From contig OX621263.1 in the NCBI GenBank assembly GCA_951640165.1, positions 13,584,001 through 13,648,000 on the forward strand: a DNA stretch of 64,000 bases, in the 5' to 3' direction. Below, piece after piece: positions 31,685 to 42,700 of this stretch. The notes beneath the pieces were generated by a model. The model searched no databases and was not told the DNA's origin. It saw only the letters and a list, made by a program, of their open reading frames with translations. How positions within the stretch are numbered: position 1 is the first letter of the stretch; every line of letters begins with the position of its first letter. Source of the stretch: Pseudoips prasinana (lineage: Eukaryota; Arthropoda; Insecta; Lepidoptera; Nolidae). The translations under genes and the position numbers were made by a program.

Positions 31685-31850
31685 TTTTCGTTGTTATAGT
31701 GGCATCAGAAATACATTATCTGTGAAAATGTGAACTATCTAACTATCACGGTTGAGATACAGCCTGGTGACAGACGGACAGACAGCGGAGTCTTAGTAAT
31801 AGGGTCCCGTTTTATACTTTGGGTTCGGAAAACTAAAAAAAGGGCTTTTT
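31685..31850 (+). repeat. Interspersed repeat (CAGCCTGGTGACA family)
   Basis: Same order as the split copy at 6430-6860, here uninterrupted (CTATCACGGTTGAGATACAG). Confidence 0.7.
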
Positions 31851-32252
31851 GATAATACTACTCTTGCTACCTTGCATACCCACGCCTGTTCCCAGAGGGG
31901 TAGGCAGAGTACAAAGTAGTAGTATGCTTCTTTGCTGAATTTGGGGAATAGAGTCACAGCGATTTTTTTATTCTATGACGTGATGCAATAATTTTCTTCT
32001 ATAACTGATTAAATGCAGTAGAGACGCTCGAGTCTTCAATACAGGCTAAATTTTAAATTTATATATTGTTGTCATTAACATCCTATATAATTCCTTTTTG
32101 GCTGGTGGCCTAACTGAAGTGCAATGGTGAAGTTATTTGGAGAATTCTCTGTTTTTCTGCGTAATATGAGAGAGGAAGATAGATTTTACCGACGTAGAGT
32201 TATGGTTTCCAGCCCAGAAAGAATAAGGTAAGTAAGGTTGGTGTCATGATGG

Positions 32253-32745
32253 CGATTAAGGATCAGCGCAGACCGAGAGGACCGCAGCGGAGAGGATTTT
32301 ATTAAGGCACTAGAAAATCAACTTTAAAATTATTGAAAAAAAAACTTGTGTGTACTTATGTACACGCGTTAGAAGTTATACTTCTTAATATTTCATACCA
32401 CCTAGAACTAACGTCATGCTGTTATTTTTACGATGCGCGCGCATCGTAAAAATTCACTCTCATACATTTTCATACCACCTAGAACTAACTTCATGCTGTT
32501 AAATTTTTTGGTGTCGGTGTGCGCGCATCGTAAAAATTCACTCTCATCATTTTTCTCCATCGCGCCAAAAGAAGTATAACTTCAATAAAGTGCATGTATG
32601 CTTGAACATTATAATGCGCGAGACTGCGCGAGCATTTTGACAGGTTCAAGCATATATGCACTTTATTCCTATAGCTCTAAAGTTGATTTTCTAGTGCCTT
32701 AATAAGATCCTCTCCGCTGCGCTCCTCTCTGTCTGCGCTGACCCT
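32253..32745. mobile_element. Inverted-repeat element with nested palindromes
   Basis: Outer arms of about 75 bases (32253-32330 and 32668-32745; both contain GCAGCGGAGAGGAT and AAGGCACTAGAAAATCAACT in inverse orientation). Inside are a second inverted pair (AAAGTGCATGTATGCTTGAA, near 32585 and 32650) and the repeat that also occurs at 37286-37476. It includes a perfect 28-bp palindrome at 32425-32452. Confidence 0.7.
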
Positions 32746-32885
32746 ATGGGATACACCAGGTAGTCGGGCAGCAGCCCCTCGTGTGTACTAGCTACCACCT
32801 AACTGCGTTCGCCAACTCACGTGCCAAGTGCGGCAACTACATCAAACCCCTCCAAATGGCAACGTTTTGGAAACCTTTGAGGGAC
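32746..32885 (+). repeat. Rep-Q fragment
   Basis: AGTCGGGCAGCAGCCCCTCG, GCCAAGTGCGGCAACTACAT, TTTTGGAAACCTTTGAGGGA. Confidence 0.55.
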
Positions 32886-33640
32886 GCCAACGTAATTTCT
32901 CGTTTTAGTGAGTAATAAAATCTTTGTATATCTAAGAATCCATTTTTAATTATGTACCGATATTTATTTATTTATTTAATATTAAGGAAGACCAACAGCA
33001 CATAAAAACAGTTATAAAAAGCTAAATAGTAATTGAAGGCCAATTGTTATATGTTGTACATATGTGATCAGCTTAAATTAATTAATTTAAGTCTAAGTGT
33101 TAAATTTAGAGAAAAAATATATATATTGTCCTCATATCTATTCACCCCGGGATAACTATTCACCCCATTAAAAGGATAACATTACGAATATTTTGGCGGT
33201 AATACAAAGGTAGTATTTCAACGTGGTTGTAGAGTTTCTTGATCAGATTTAACTCTACACCTGTCTGTAGAAAATATAGCCTTGAGGCTAAATAATGGCC
33301 TCCGAAAACAATATCTTACATGGTTTATTTTTCATAATAAAATGATATAAGGACTTGTGTAATGCAGGTGTATTTATGGCCGCTTATGTACTGATAGTTT
33401 ATCTGCTTCTTTCGTATAGCATTAGTGTCGGTAGCGAGTAAAGTGGAAAAGCGTTATTGCGATATTTTCAAGTTTCCCGTGTATTATCCGACCTAAAAAG
33501 TGTGTTTTTTATTTATTTATTTCTCTTACAACTATTTTATATGTGTTAACCTAATACAATAGTGTAAGTATCTATTGATTGTAGCTTATTACAAATAACG
33601 CTATCTTCGTGAATTCATTCAGAGAACATGAAAACAAGTC
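32886..33640. other. Unassigned AT-rich DNA
   Basis: No gene recognised; a LINE-like minus-strand tail may be present at 32960-33130. Confidence 0.45.
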
Positions 33641-34079
33641 AATTTTTTCCGTCATCTGGTTAAGGGTGTGCAGTGCTCGTGTCAGCGGCGCCTTGCGTAG
33701 TAAGTTGGTGCGCCCTTGTGGGACAGCCAACAATGGTGGCTGACTGCGACGCCACACATGTCTTTCAGAGGTGCAAAAACCTACAATTCTTAAAATGCAA
33801 GCGTTACTTATTTAAAACAGTATGGAAGACCACTGACAGTCTGCGCCGACGAGCGAGCTGTACGCGAGTACGCGAGTACGCGACAAGGCATGGCAATGCA
33901 GGGAGATCAAGACGTGCGCGCGTGAAATGAAGCATCCGCAAGTAGCGCGCGCATCTCCCGGATTCGGCCTAAATGACCGAGTTGTCAAAAAGGGCATGGG
34001 AAGGTGGAGGGTACCTGGTCCCCTCATTACTTTATAAATTTAGGAAACTAAGTACAGCTCTCGCCGTACCCTATAATAG
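33641..34079. other. GC-richer unassigned block
   Basis: Contains a short ACGCGAGT tandem (33855-33878) and ORFs of 61-85 codons on both strands without features I can name. Confidence 0.4.
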
Positions 34080-34255
34080 ACTACCCCATACCAGGCAGCA
34101 GCGCCACCTATCGGTACCAGATACCACCGCGCTTGGCATGCGGTTGCCAACTCGCATGCCAAGCGCGGTGACTACAGCAAATCCCTCCAAGTGGCAACTT
34201 TGTAGAAACCTTTGGGAGAGGCCTATGTCTAGCTGTGGACAATAACAGGCTGATG
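34080..34255 (+). repeat. Rep-Q copy
   Basis: CAGGCAGCAGCGCCACCTAT, GCCAAGCGCGGTGACTACAG, CTAGCTGTGGACAATAACAG + GCTGATGATG. A 17-bp inverted repeat around GCGCTTGGCATGCGGTTGCC lies inside. Confidence 0.65.
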
Positions 34256-34382
34256 ATGAAAACTTCAGTTGCGCCAGGACTCAAAAAGTTGGTGGCTTCG
34301 TACTCCGTCCTTCGGAGAACATGTGAAACCTACGCTACTGTACCTGATTTATTTTCGGTCGTATCGGGTAGCCCGACTCATC

Positions 34383-34645
34383 AGATTGTTTTTTTTTTTA
34401 TATCAGAGGGCGACAAACGATCAAGTGGGTCACCTGATGATAAGTGATCACCGCCGCCCATGGACACTCGCGACACCAGAGGAGTCGCGGCTGCGTTGCC
34501 GGCCTTTAAGAGTCGGCAAACAAGTGTTGCTGACCCATCCCCCCACAATGATTTATGTTATTATTACGGAATGTCTTCTGTAAGGTATTTCCCCAGTCGG
34601 TCTGCTCTTCGAGCGAATTAACGCTGTGCGTTAATGCTCTTTAAT
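34383..34645 (-). repeat. Rep-S copy
   Basis: Plus: AGAGGGCGACAAACGATCAA, GTGGGTCACCTGATGATAAG, CCCATGGACACTCGCGACAC, GGTCTGCTCTTCGAGCGAAT. Confidence 0.75.
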
Positions 34646-34787
34646 TGCAACGTCGCAAATGACTAATTTCCAAGGATGCTTAAACACAGTATACTTAAAA
34701 CTATTTTAGTCGGTATTGCATGTAATCAAGAGAAATATTGCTTAGAGTAAACCTGCCAGAGTCCATATCTAGTTTAGTTAAAGTATA

Positions 34788-35028
34788 TTTTGCAAAACTG
34801 AAGAGGCAGTGGGCGGGGCACATAGCTCGTAGAACCGACGGCCGTTGGGGCAGAAAGGTTCTCGAGTGGCGACCACGAACCGTAAGACGCAGCGTGGGCA
34901 GGCCCCCTACAAGATGGACCGATGATCTTGTGCGGGTCGCTGGAAATCTCTGGATGCGAATAGCGCAAGACCGGTGATTGTGGAGATCTTCCAGCAGTGG
35001 ACATCTTTCAGCTGATGATGATGATGAA
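34788..35028 (+). pseudogene. RTE-type LINE C-terminus and tail
   Basis: LKRQWAGHIARRTDGRWGRK followed by VLEWRPRTVRRSVGRPPTRW and TDDLVRVAGN; then the tail ending CATCTTTCAGCTGATGATGA. Continuous frame for about 70 codons. It is a 5'-truncated copy of the element at 16340, and extends past the point where that one is cut. Confidence 0.85.
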
Positions 35029-35650
35029 GCAATTTACTAATACAGGGGAAAATGCATCATGAAATCTATCGTTTTTCTAACCGAAAACAATAAATAGGTC
35101 GTCAATACAAATATACATCTTCTATGCTCTTATACAGCACGAAAAAAGCAAACGTTTGAATTTAACTACCTCCATTTTAAAGACGGTTCAACGTCACAAT
35201 TTTATAACTCACATTTTTAATCTCGTCACAACATTATTACTAAAACATATTACTCCTAAAGCGCTCCCAACGAATATGAATAAAACCACAGCATCATCGC
35301 ACAAAATGAATGATTTTCTAATGACTTTGACAAATTACGTTAAATATTTGGAATATCCGAGCCATTATTGTTTCTACATAATGCCGTATAAAGCCGCCTT
35401 TACAAGTAACTTGGGGTTATGAAACTTATGAATTTACCCTTGCGCGTTTCCATTATCACACGACTTTTCAAATTAGTTGGAGAGAAAAATAAATGTAGAA
35501 GTACTGAGGATGGTAGAAGAAAAGGTAAATAAACATTTTGACAGTACCTTAAATAAGCTAGGTAATCAACTTAATCATCATAACAGCTGTAAAAAGTTCA
35601 GTGCTGGACAAAAACGTCGCCCAAAAATCATCTTGTGGCATATTATTTGA
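35029..35650. other. Unassigned DNA
   Basis: An 88-codon plus ORF at 35156-35422 has no recognised feature; a decayed RTE tail (AGTTCAGTGCTGGACAAAAA) lies near 35600. Confidence 0.45.
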
Positions 35651-35862
35651 CTTCTTCGTGTGACGCAGTGACTAAGACAGTCGCCTCGCCACTTTGTGTC
35701 ACGGGTAGGATTCCCTTGCAGGTCACCTATGTGTGTGATCGATAAACAGTGGTTCTGAGTCTGGATGTAATTTGTGTCTGTCTATTATATGTTTGGAAAG
35801 TACCCCGCGACACAGAGATTAAATTCCCTAGTGCGCGCATTTTCTTTTTTTTTAATAAATAT
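35651..35862 (+). repeat. tSINE-D copy
   Basis: CGTGTGACGCAGTGACTAAG, AGTCGCCTCGCCACTTTGTG, CCCCGCGACACAGAGATTAA. Confidence 0.75.
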
Positions 35863-35872
35863 TATGTCATAC

Positions 35873-36012
35873 TCGCCACGCTTGGCAGACGGGTTGACGA
35901 TCGCAGTATGATGAACATAGTACACATAGAAACGTAGCTGTCCGTCTTTTTGTAGAAATTCCCTCGGGTCGACTTCTACGCCCCCCACGGGATGACATGG
36001 GGTGATGATATT
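35873..36012 (-). repeat. Rep-Q copy
   Basis: Plus: CGCCACGCTTGGCAGACGGG, GTCGACTTCTACGCCCCCCA, GGGATGACATGGGGTGATGA. Confidence 0.7.
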
Positions 36013-36064
36013 CGGATATTCGCCGCCGTCTCCACATTTATAATTTTAGAAGGAAATTATATCA

Positions 36065-36256
36065 ATACTAGCTGGGCCCCGCGGTTTTACCCGCGTTAAA
36101 CTTTATAAATTATAGCCTATGTGTTCATCCAGGGTATCAGCTAACTCCATACCAAATTTTATTAAAATCGCTTCAGTCGTTGAGACGTGAAGAGGTAACA
36201 AACATACACACTCACACAGTCACACACTCACAAACTTTCGCCTGTATAATATTAGT
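36065..36256 (+). repeat. Rep-G1 copy
   Basis: TACTAGCTGGGCCCCGCGGT, ATAGCCTATGTGTTCATCCA, CACAAACTTTCGCCTGTATA, ATATTAGTGTGAT end. Confidence 0.8.
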
Positions 36257-37027
36257 GTGATGTGTTAATGCAGGGTTCTAGCCGTTTAGCCGTAAGCCTA
36301 ACAATTTTCCATTTTGGAATAATCACACTAATATACTATTAAATACTTTTGATACATTTTCCCCGCGTATCACATGCTAGGTTTTCCTAAGCATTTGTGC
36401 CTAACGTTTTAAAGCTGGAAGTTGAAAATCAGTGTTACAGTCTACATAGACTGTAACGATATGCTGAGCTGCAGCCTTTTAGACACATATCGAATTATGT
36501 TTGTACTTATATTTAGATTTGTATTGTAGCTTTTATGTACTTACCTATACCTGTTCTCGCCGTTTTTGTTTATTTCTTTGTTTAAAGTAGGTCAAAATAA
36601 AAAAAAAAAAGGTAGTATATATCTGTGTTGATTTTAATGTTTTTTATGTTGTGTTTAATAAAACTTTTTTTTTCTTTCTTTCTATTGAATACTACAATTT
36701 TAACTACAAGTACAGCTAATTTAAATATAATATTGGACCGTCACGTTACTTTCGGAACAACGGAAACACACTCGCACAGTGATTTATAATCACAGGCCGG
36801 TGTCGCCATGTTATGAAAATATTTAATTATTACCCGCTCAGTGTTGCCGCACTAAAGGTGACGATTACTCTCACGCCTCCTACAAAAACGGTAGGACAAT
36901 ATTCTTTGAGGGGTTTGTTTGGGATTTTTGTTATAAATGTGATATGAGTCATGGTACATTGTGTTTTTAAACTTATACGTTTTAATTACTTTAGTCTTTG
37001 ACGCAGCATTTCGTGCAGTAGGTAGTT
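36257..37027. other. Unassigned DNA with a retroposon tail
   Basis: At 36410-36612 a repeat-like stretch (AACGATATGCTGAGCTGCAG) ends in a run of A's; similar words occur at 20830-20890. No gene. Confidence 0.4.
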
Positions 37028-37042
37028 AAGGTACCAAAGCCT

Positions 37043-37285
37043 GAGTCAGCAATAGGGGAGGGCAATCCAGAGCCTTTCCAGGGTAAGTGTCCCGACCATC
37101 TGGGACATGGCGCAAAAGGGGAGTACCGGAGCAGCATACCCGCGTTCCCGGGGCTTCCCCCTTCAGGTGCCAGAAGAAGTCAACGGCAGGTTAGGTTTAG
37201 TCGGTAAGAGTCCGACATACACACGCGCAGACACTTTTTGCGAGTGGCGTGCATAAGCATTCCCCCTGCCTTACCAAAAAAAAAA
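37043..37285 (+). mobile_element. Retro-P copy, A-tailed
   Basis: Starts GAGTCAGCAATAGGGGAGGG exactly after a candidate 15-base duplication (37028-37042, AAGGTACCAAAGCCT) whose partner AAGGTACCGAAGGCT lies at 37477-37491, beyond the adjoining repeat. Thirteen of 15 bases agree. The A-run at 37276-37285 separates the two repeats. Confidence 0.75.
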
Positions 37286-37476
37286 CTTGTGTGTACTTAT
37301 GTACACGCGTTAGAAGTTATACTTCTTAATATACAACTTGAACATAGTTATCAATTTTCATACCACCTAGAACTAACTTCATGCTGTTAAATTTTTTGGT
37401 GTCGGTGTGCGCGCGCATCGTAAAAATTCACTCTCATCATTTTTCTCCATCGCGCCAAAAGAAGTATAACTTCAAA
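37286..37476. repeat. Interspersed repeat lodged at the Retro-P A-tail
   Basis: CTTGTGTGTACTTATGTACA, TTAGAAGTTATACTTCTTAA, GTGTCGGTGTGCGCGCGCAT, ending AGAAGTATAACTTCAA. The other copy is inside the 32253-32745 element, where it also follows an A-run. Confidence 0.65.
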
Positions 37477-37499
37477 AAGGTACCGAAGGCTGCTTTAAG

Positions 37500-37925
37500 C
37501 CGAAGCATAACTTTGTGTTACATACCACCCGTCTCCACAAAGTAAGTAACTCTTTTATGGGGCAATGTATAAGATTCTATAACAAACTTCCCAGTGATAT
37601 CCGATAAATGTCTATGAATAAGTTTAAAAGAATTATAAAAGCCAAATTGTGTAGCAGGGCTTACTACAAAACTTCTGATTATTTAAGTGACTAAACAGCT
37701 TGGGCAAGAGTCACTCTAAATTAACACATTTAAATACAATGTAATTTTATGTAAGAAATAAATATTTAAAAAAAGGATTCCTACTGAGTTTTCTGGCAGT
37801 GTTTCTCAGTAGCTGCCACGTCATGCACTGCACGGTAGGGTAAAAAAAATTGAAGATTCCACACCAATGTAATATTTTAACGGAATAAATGACTATTGAT
37901 TTTGATTTTGATTTTTTGCTTTTAT
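37500..37925 (+). pseudogene. LINE 3' end with TGATTTT tail
   Basis: A degraded frame reads SFMGQCIRFYNKLPSDIR, then FKRIIKAKLCSRAYYKTSDY; next comes a 3' UTR with GGATTCCTACTGAGTTTTCT and a (TGATTTT)n tail at 37902-37920. Same family as 2371-2744. Confidence 0.65.
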
Positions 37926-37934
37926 TATGAGTTC

Positions 37935-38080
37935 GATTTCACGCTTGGCAGACGGGTTGGTGATTGCAGTATGATGGGAATAGTACTCAGAGAGACGCTG
38001 CTGTCTAGCATCTGATAGATATTCCCTCGGGTCATCTTCTATGGCCCCAGGGGATGAGATGGGGTGATGATATTCTTATA
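37935..38080 (-). repeat. Rep-Q copy
   Basis: Plus: CACGCTTGGCAGACGGGTTG, ATATTCCCTCGGGTCATCTT, GGGGATGAGATGGGGTGATG. Confidence 0.65.
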
Positions 38081-38129
38081 TTAATAATAATTAACTATGC
38101 ACCATTGCACCATTTTATGTCTAATTTTA

Positions 38130-38498
38130 ACAGACTGCCTCATTGGTCTAGCGGTAGCGTGTTCAATAATAATATGAGGTCCTGGGTTCAAATCCCGGGT
38201 CGGGCCAAAAGGGATTTTGGGATTTTTGCGTAAAAAAGAAATTTTTCAATATCAGCCCGAAGTCTGGAAGTTAGCAGTATTACACCCCCGGGCCTCGGAT
38301 AGCACATAAAGCCGTCGGTCCTGTACCTGACCTCTTTGCGGTCGTGTCGCTAGTCGTCCCATCGGATCATGAGAGTGATGGAATAGAAAGTGCCACTGTC
38401 TTTGCGCACACACTTGTGCACTATAATATGTCCTGCGCAATTGGCTAATCCCCATTAAGAATGGCCGCCGTGGTCGAAATTCGGCCGGGAGGACATCA
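38130..38498 (+). repeat. tSINE-B copy, near full length
   Basis: Head CTGCCTCATTGGTCTAGCGG (box A), GGGTTCAAATCCCGGGTCGG (box B), body, end TTCGGCCGGGAGGACATC. Confidence 0.85.
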
Positions 38499-38742
38499 AT
38501 TTTAACAGAGTACAGATTTTTTCCCGATATGGATTAAATCGGGACCTATTTTTTCGTCAAACGGTGGCCATGCACTGTCTTCATTATGAATACAAGCGCG
38601 AATTTCGTGCTGGCCAGCCAAATGGTTAATTAAGTGGAAATTTAAGTGTTAGAAAAGGATAAAGTAGAGAGGGAATTGTTTAGACTGAACAAGTGAATTT
38701 TGTTTTTAACGTGCTAGCTATCTTGTATACAAAATTGAATTA

Positions 38743-38830
38743 GTGATTGGCGAAGTTAAGCAACTAGGCTCGCGGTCAGTCCATAGATGGGTGACCGCCA
38801 AAAGTTTAATTTCTGAGCGTCTCTGTGCAT
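38743..38830 (+). repeat. 5S-SINE promoter-region fragment
   Basis: TGATTGGCGAAGTTAAGCAA + CTAGGCTCGCGGTCAGTCCA + TAGATGGGTGACCGCC. This is the copy closest to genuine 5S rRNA in boxes A and C. Confidence 0.75.
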
Positions 38831-38904
38831 TAATGTTTGCAAGTTTATGCTTCACACTTTGTACAGTTCCATGGGCAAATTAAGATCCTCAAGTTACGTC
38901 GAGT

Positions 38905-39258
38905 AGACCGACTGTCTGGTTTTCTAGAGGTAGCGTGTTCAACCGCAGATAATGAAGTCCTGGGTTCATATCCCGTGTCGGGCCTAAAAGTGATATTGGA
39001 TTTTTCTGTAAGGAAAATTATTCAGTACAGCCCGAAGTCTGGGAGTTGGCTGTATTGTATCCCCGTGCCTCGGAGAGCACGCAAAGCCGTCAGTCCTGTA
39101 CCTGACCTCTTTCCGGTCGTGTAGCTAGGCGTCATCAGATCATGAGAGTGATTGAATAAAAAGTGCCCTTGTGTTTTCTCACAAACGCACGATATTATGT
39201 CCGGCGCAGATGACTAGTCTCCTTTGAGATTGGCCGCAGTGGCGACCAGGAAGACGTT
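38905..39258 (+). repeat. tSINE-B copy
   Basis: GACTGTCTGGTTTTCTAGAG head (decayed), TGGGTTCATATCCCGTGTCG box B, body, GACCAGGAAGACGTTATTAT end. Confidence 0.8.
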
Positions 39259-39678
39259 ATTATTTATGTTATATCTTGTACAAATAAACTTAAAATTATT
39301 TATCTATCTACTATACGTACAAAGGATTCCCCTAATGCAATCCTAATAAGTTTGCATAGTCATTAAAAACCAACCACAAACAACCCCATCAAAGTATCTA
39401 AATAGCCAACAGACCATCACAGATCAGTTGCAAAATGAGTCATAATTACATGAAAATACGGATTATATTCAAACTGAAAGTCACGGTCGGATGGTCATAT
39501 AGAAGTCATCAATGATTCCATCTCATTATTAGCATATATGTGTCAAACCAAATAATAAATCTTCATACAAAAATAGATTTAACTAAAATTTGAAACACGC
39601 CCGATTCTCAACTTTATGCCGTTATAATAAAAGCTATAGTATTTTGTGTTAATGCAAATGTAATTTTGTTTGTTCTAG
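39259..39678. other. 5' flank of gene 1
   Basis: No repeat recognised in most of this stretch, which makes it the best candidate for the regulatory region of the secreted-peptide gene. Confidence 0.45.
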
Positions 39679-39715
39679 TATATATTAGACTGTTTTCTTG
39701 TATAATTGTTTTAGT
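39679..39715 (+). promoter_or_regulatory. Putative TATA box and start region of gene 1
   Basis: TATATATT at 39679-39686 lies about 50 bases before the ATG, leaving room for transcription to start near 39710. Gene 2 has a TATA-like element at a comparable distance. Confidence 0.4.
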
Positions 39716-39736
39716 TGAGTGATAAAACAAGAGAAA

Positions 39737-42700
39737 ATGTCGATCGTAATGAGAATTCTGGTTTCAATTGTTGTGGTTTTTGCTTTGATTCAGGTGCGTA
39801 CTTAATTATTAATTAGAAATATCAAGATTATATTTACATTAAGGTACAGTCGGCGTCATATATGACGGTCACCGTAGCCTAGTTGGTAGTGCTCCTGCCT
39901 ACGAAGCTGGTGGTCCTGGGTTCGAATCCCGGTAAGTGCAAAATTTGTGTGATGAGCACGAATATTTGTTTCTGAGTCATGGATGTTTTCTATGTATTTA
40001 AGTATTTATCTATCTATATAAATATGTATATCGTCGCCTGGTACCCATAGTACAAGCTTTGCTTAGTTTGGGGCTAGGATGATCTGTGTGACATTGTCCC
40101 CAGATATTATTATTATTATTATATAGTAGATGATAACAAGGTCTATTTTTAGGGTTACCAACTATACGGTTTTAACTGCCTCGTTGGTCTAGCGGTAGCG
40201 TGTTCACCCGCAGAAAACGAGGTCCTGGGTTCAAATCCCGGGTCGGTCCAAAAACTGATTTTGGGACTTTTCTGTAAAGAGAAAATTTCTCAGCATCAGC
40301 CCGAAGTCTGGGAGCACGTAAAGCCGTCGGTCCTGTACCTAACCTCTTTCCGGTCGTGTCGCCTAGGCGTCCCATCGGATCATGAGAGTGATGGAATAGA
40401 AAGTGCTCCTGTGTTTGCGCACACACTTGAGCACTATAATATGTCCCGCGCAGATGGCTAATCTCTGTTGACACTGGCCACCGTGGCCGAAATTCGGCTA
40501 GGAGGACATTATTATTATTATTATTATTATACGGGTTTGAACAGTATTATACTGTTTTTCAATAAATTATACTTTACTGTTGAAAAAAAATAAAGTATAC
40601 AACATACAGTTTACATTTATTTAGTCAGAGGGCGTTCACTGCTCAGTGCAGCGCAGCCATAGAGATTGCAAATTAGTAAGTTGTGCGAGAAACTCTAAAT
40701 AATATGTATTTAAAACAATAAACAAATAAAATACTGTAAATTTTTCTAAAATACTGTTTAATATTCTTAATAGATATGAATATACTTTATTTCTAGTCAA
40801 AACAAGTTGGCAACCCTATCTATTCTACGATAAGGGAGGTAGAGAAGTATGGCACAACGTTCATTCGCTCAATGGATCCCTTCTGGGGAAATACCTCCAC
40901 CTTACAGCCGGCAACAAGAAATGTAACTTACTAATCCTATGGGCGGTGGTTACCCTAGTGTCAGAGTTGTTCAAGCCGCCCAGTAGGCCTCTGACATGGC
41001 TTAACGACTATTGACTAATGACTACCACCGGGACCGACAGCTTAACGTGCCCTCCGAAGCACGGAGATGCTCCGAAATTAAACCACTTTGGCGGTCACCC
41101 ATCTATGGACTGACCGCGAGCCTAGTTACTTCACCTCGCCGATCGCTTACGGAGCGGTGAGAGCAATTAAGGCAAGAAATGTAACAATGTACCAACCTGT
41201 GTTCGCTAATAAGAAATTGGTATGATTTGTAAGCCGATGTTGAAATTTTAATCAAAAGCTTGCTTTTGGACTAATAATAATATCCTGGGACATCCTGGGA
41301 TTTTATTTACACACGGTCATCTGATCCCAAACTAAGGAGCGCTAGTACACACGGCTACATATCAAGCTATACATTTCCAATATAAGCTGACCCCTCATTG
41401 TATGGAAATCCTATACAACGCGAGATCAGCTTATACTGGAAATGTATAGCTTGATGTGTAGCCGTGTGTACTATGGAAACCAGATAACTGATACTACATA
41501 TACTACTTTATATCGTAAATACATACTTATATAGGTAATTACACCCAGACTAACAGACATGCTCATGCGCACAAATATCTGTCCTGGGTTGGTAATCGAA
41601 CCCACGACCTGCGGCGTGAAAGGCTATCATTTACCAACGACAAATTGTGATCCAACCGGTTGTCTAAAATAATAATTAAAGCCGCTTTAGTAATTACTAA
41701 GTCAAGTCTTGATTCTTAGCATCCATATTTGTAAAAGGAACATCGTCAATAACCGACTTTTTGTAACACGTTAAATAATTCATGTTAGCAAGCGTGACGA
41801 TATAAAGACATATATTTTGAGCGATATCCGTCTTGGATCATTCACCGTAACTGTGCAAATATTAATTCCTAATATTACAGGATACGGCAACAATATTAAT
41901 ACCTTCATCTGAAAAATCATATATGGATTAGGGCCGTTGACTTTGTTGGTTATTGCTTGCCTTAAGACATTTGTATGCATAAACATATATGTTTGTCCTA
42001 AGTCTGTGTGTAGTTATCTATATAAGTATAAAAAGAAAAATGGTATATGTAATATTTCAGTTATCTGGTTAACAGCTATCTGGGCCCATGTGCGTTAACC
42101 GCTCCGCCGCTGCACCGCAGTTTTTGGGCTCAAATTTAAACAATAAATAAATAAATAAAAATCGTTTATTTTGAGGCATCGACGGCCCATAGCGTGTTAG
42201 TAATCAGTACAAACCTAAAAAAATATGTTAGTATGTAACACTTAGACACACATAGGTACAAAAATAACAATCCATGTTTTGCTCACTTAACGTAACACAA
42301 TGAAGATACAATATTACATTATTATTTTTATTTAAGTACAATAAGAATGTTACAATAGATTATCTCATTTGCTACTTACATTTAAATTCAATATTGCATT
42401 TATCAATAAAAATAAAATTAATAACAAATAAAATCTAGATTATATAAAACTACGCCAAGTCTTACATACAGACATACATAGACTCACGCCTGATTGCCAG
42501 AGAGTTAGGTAGAGACAGCGGATTTTTTTTGTCATGATCCTTGCACACCACTTTTGTCGCATATAGTTTTCATAGGTACATACATGCTCGTTGATTTAGA
42601 GTACTTTTGACCTGGGGCTCTACCGGCTAAGTCGCCGAACATTGATTTCTTAAATGATGTTCAAATAAATAAAGGTTAAAAATGACTTAATCAATCGTTA

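Noticed and set aside
38743..38830. Possible 5S rRNA gene
   Set aside because: Only the internal promoter region resembles 5S; the sequence runs into the SINE body and lacks the 5S 3' half.
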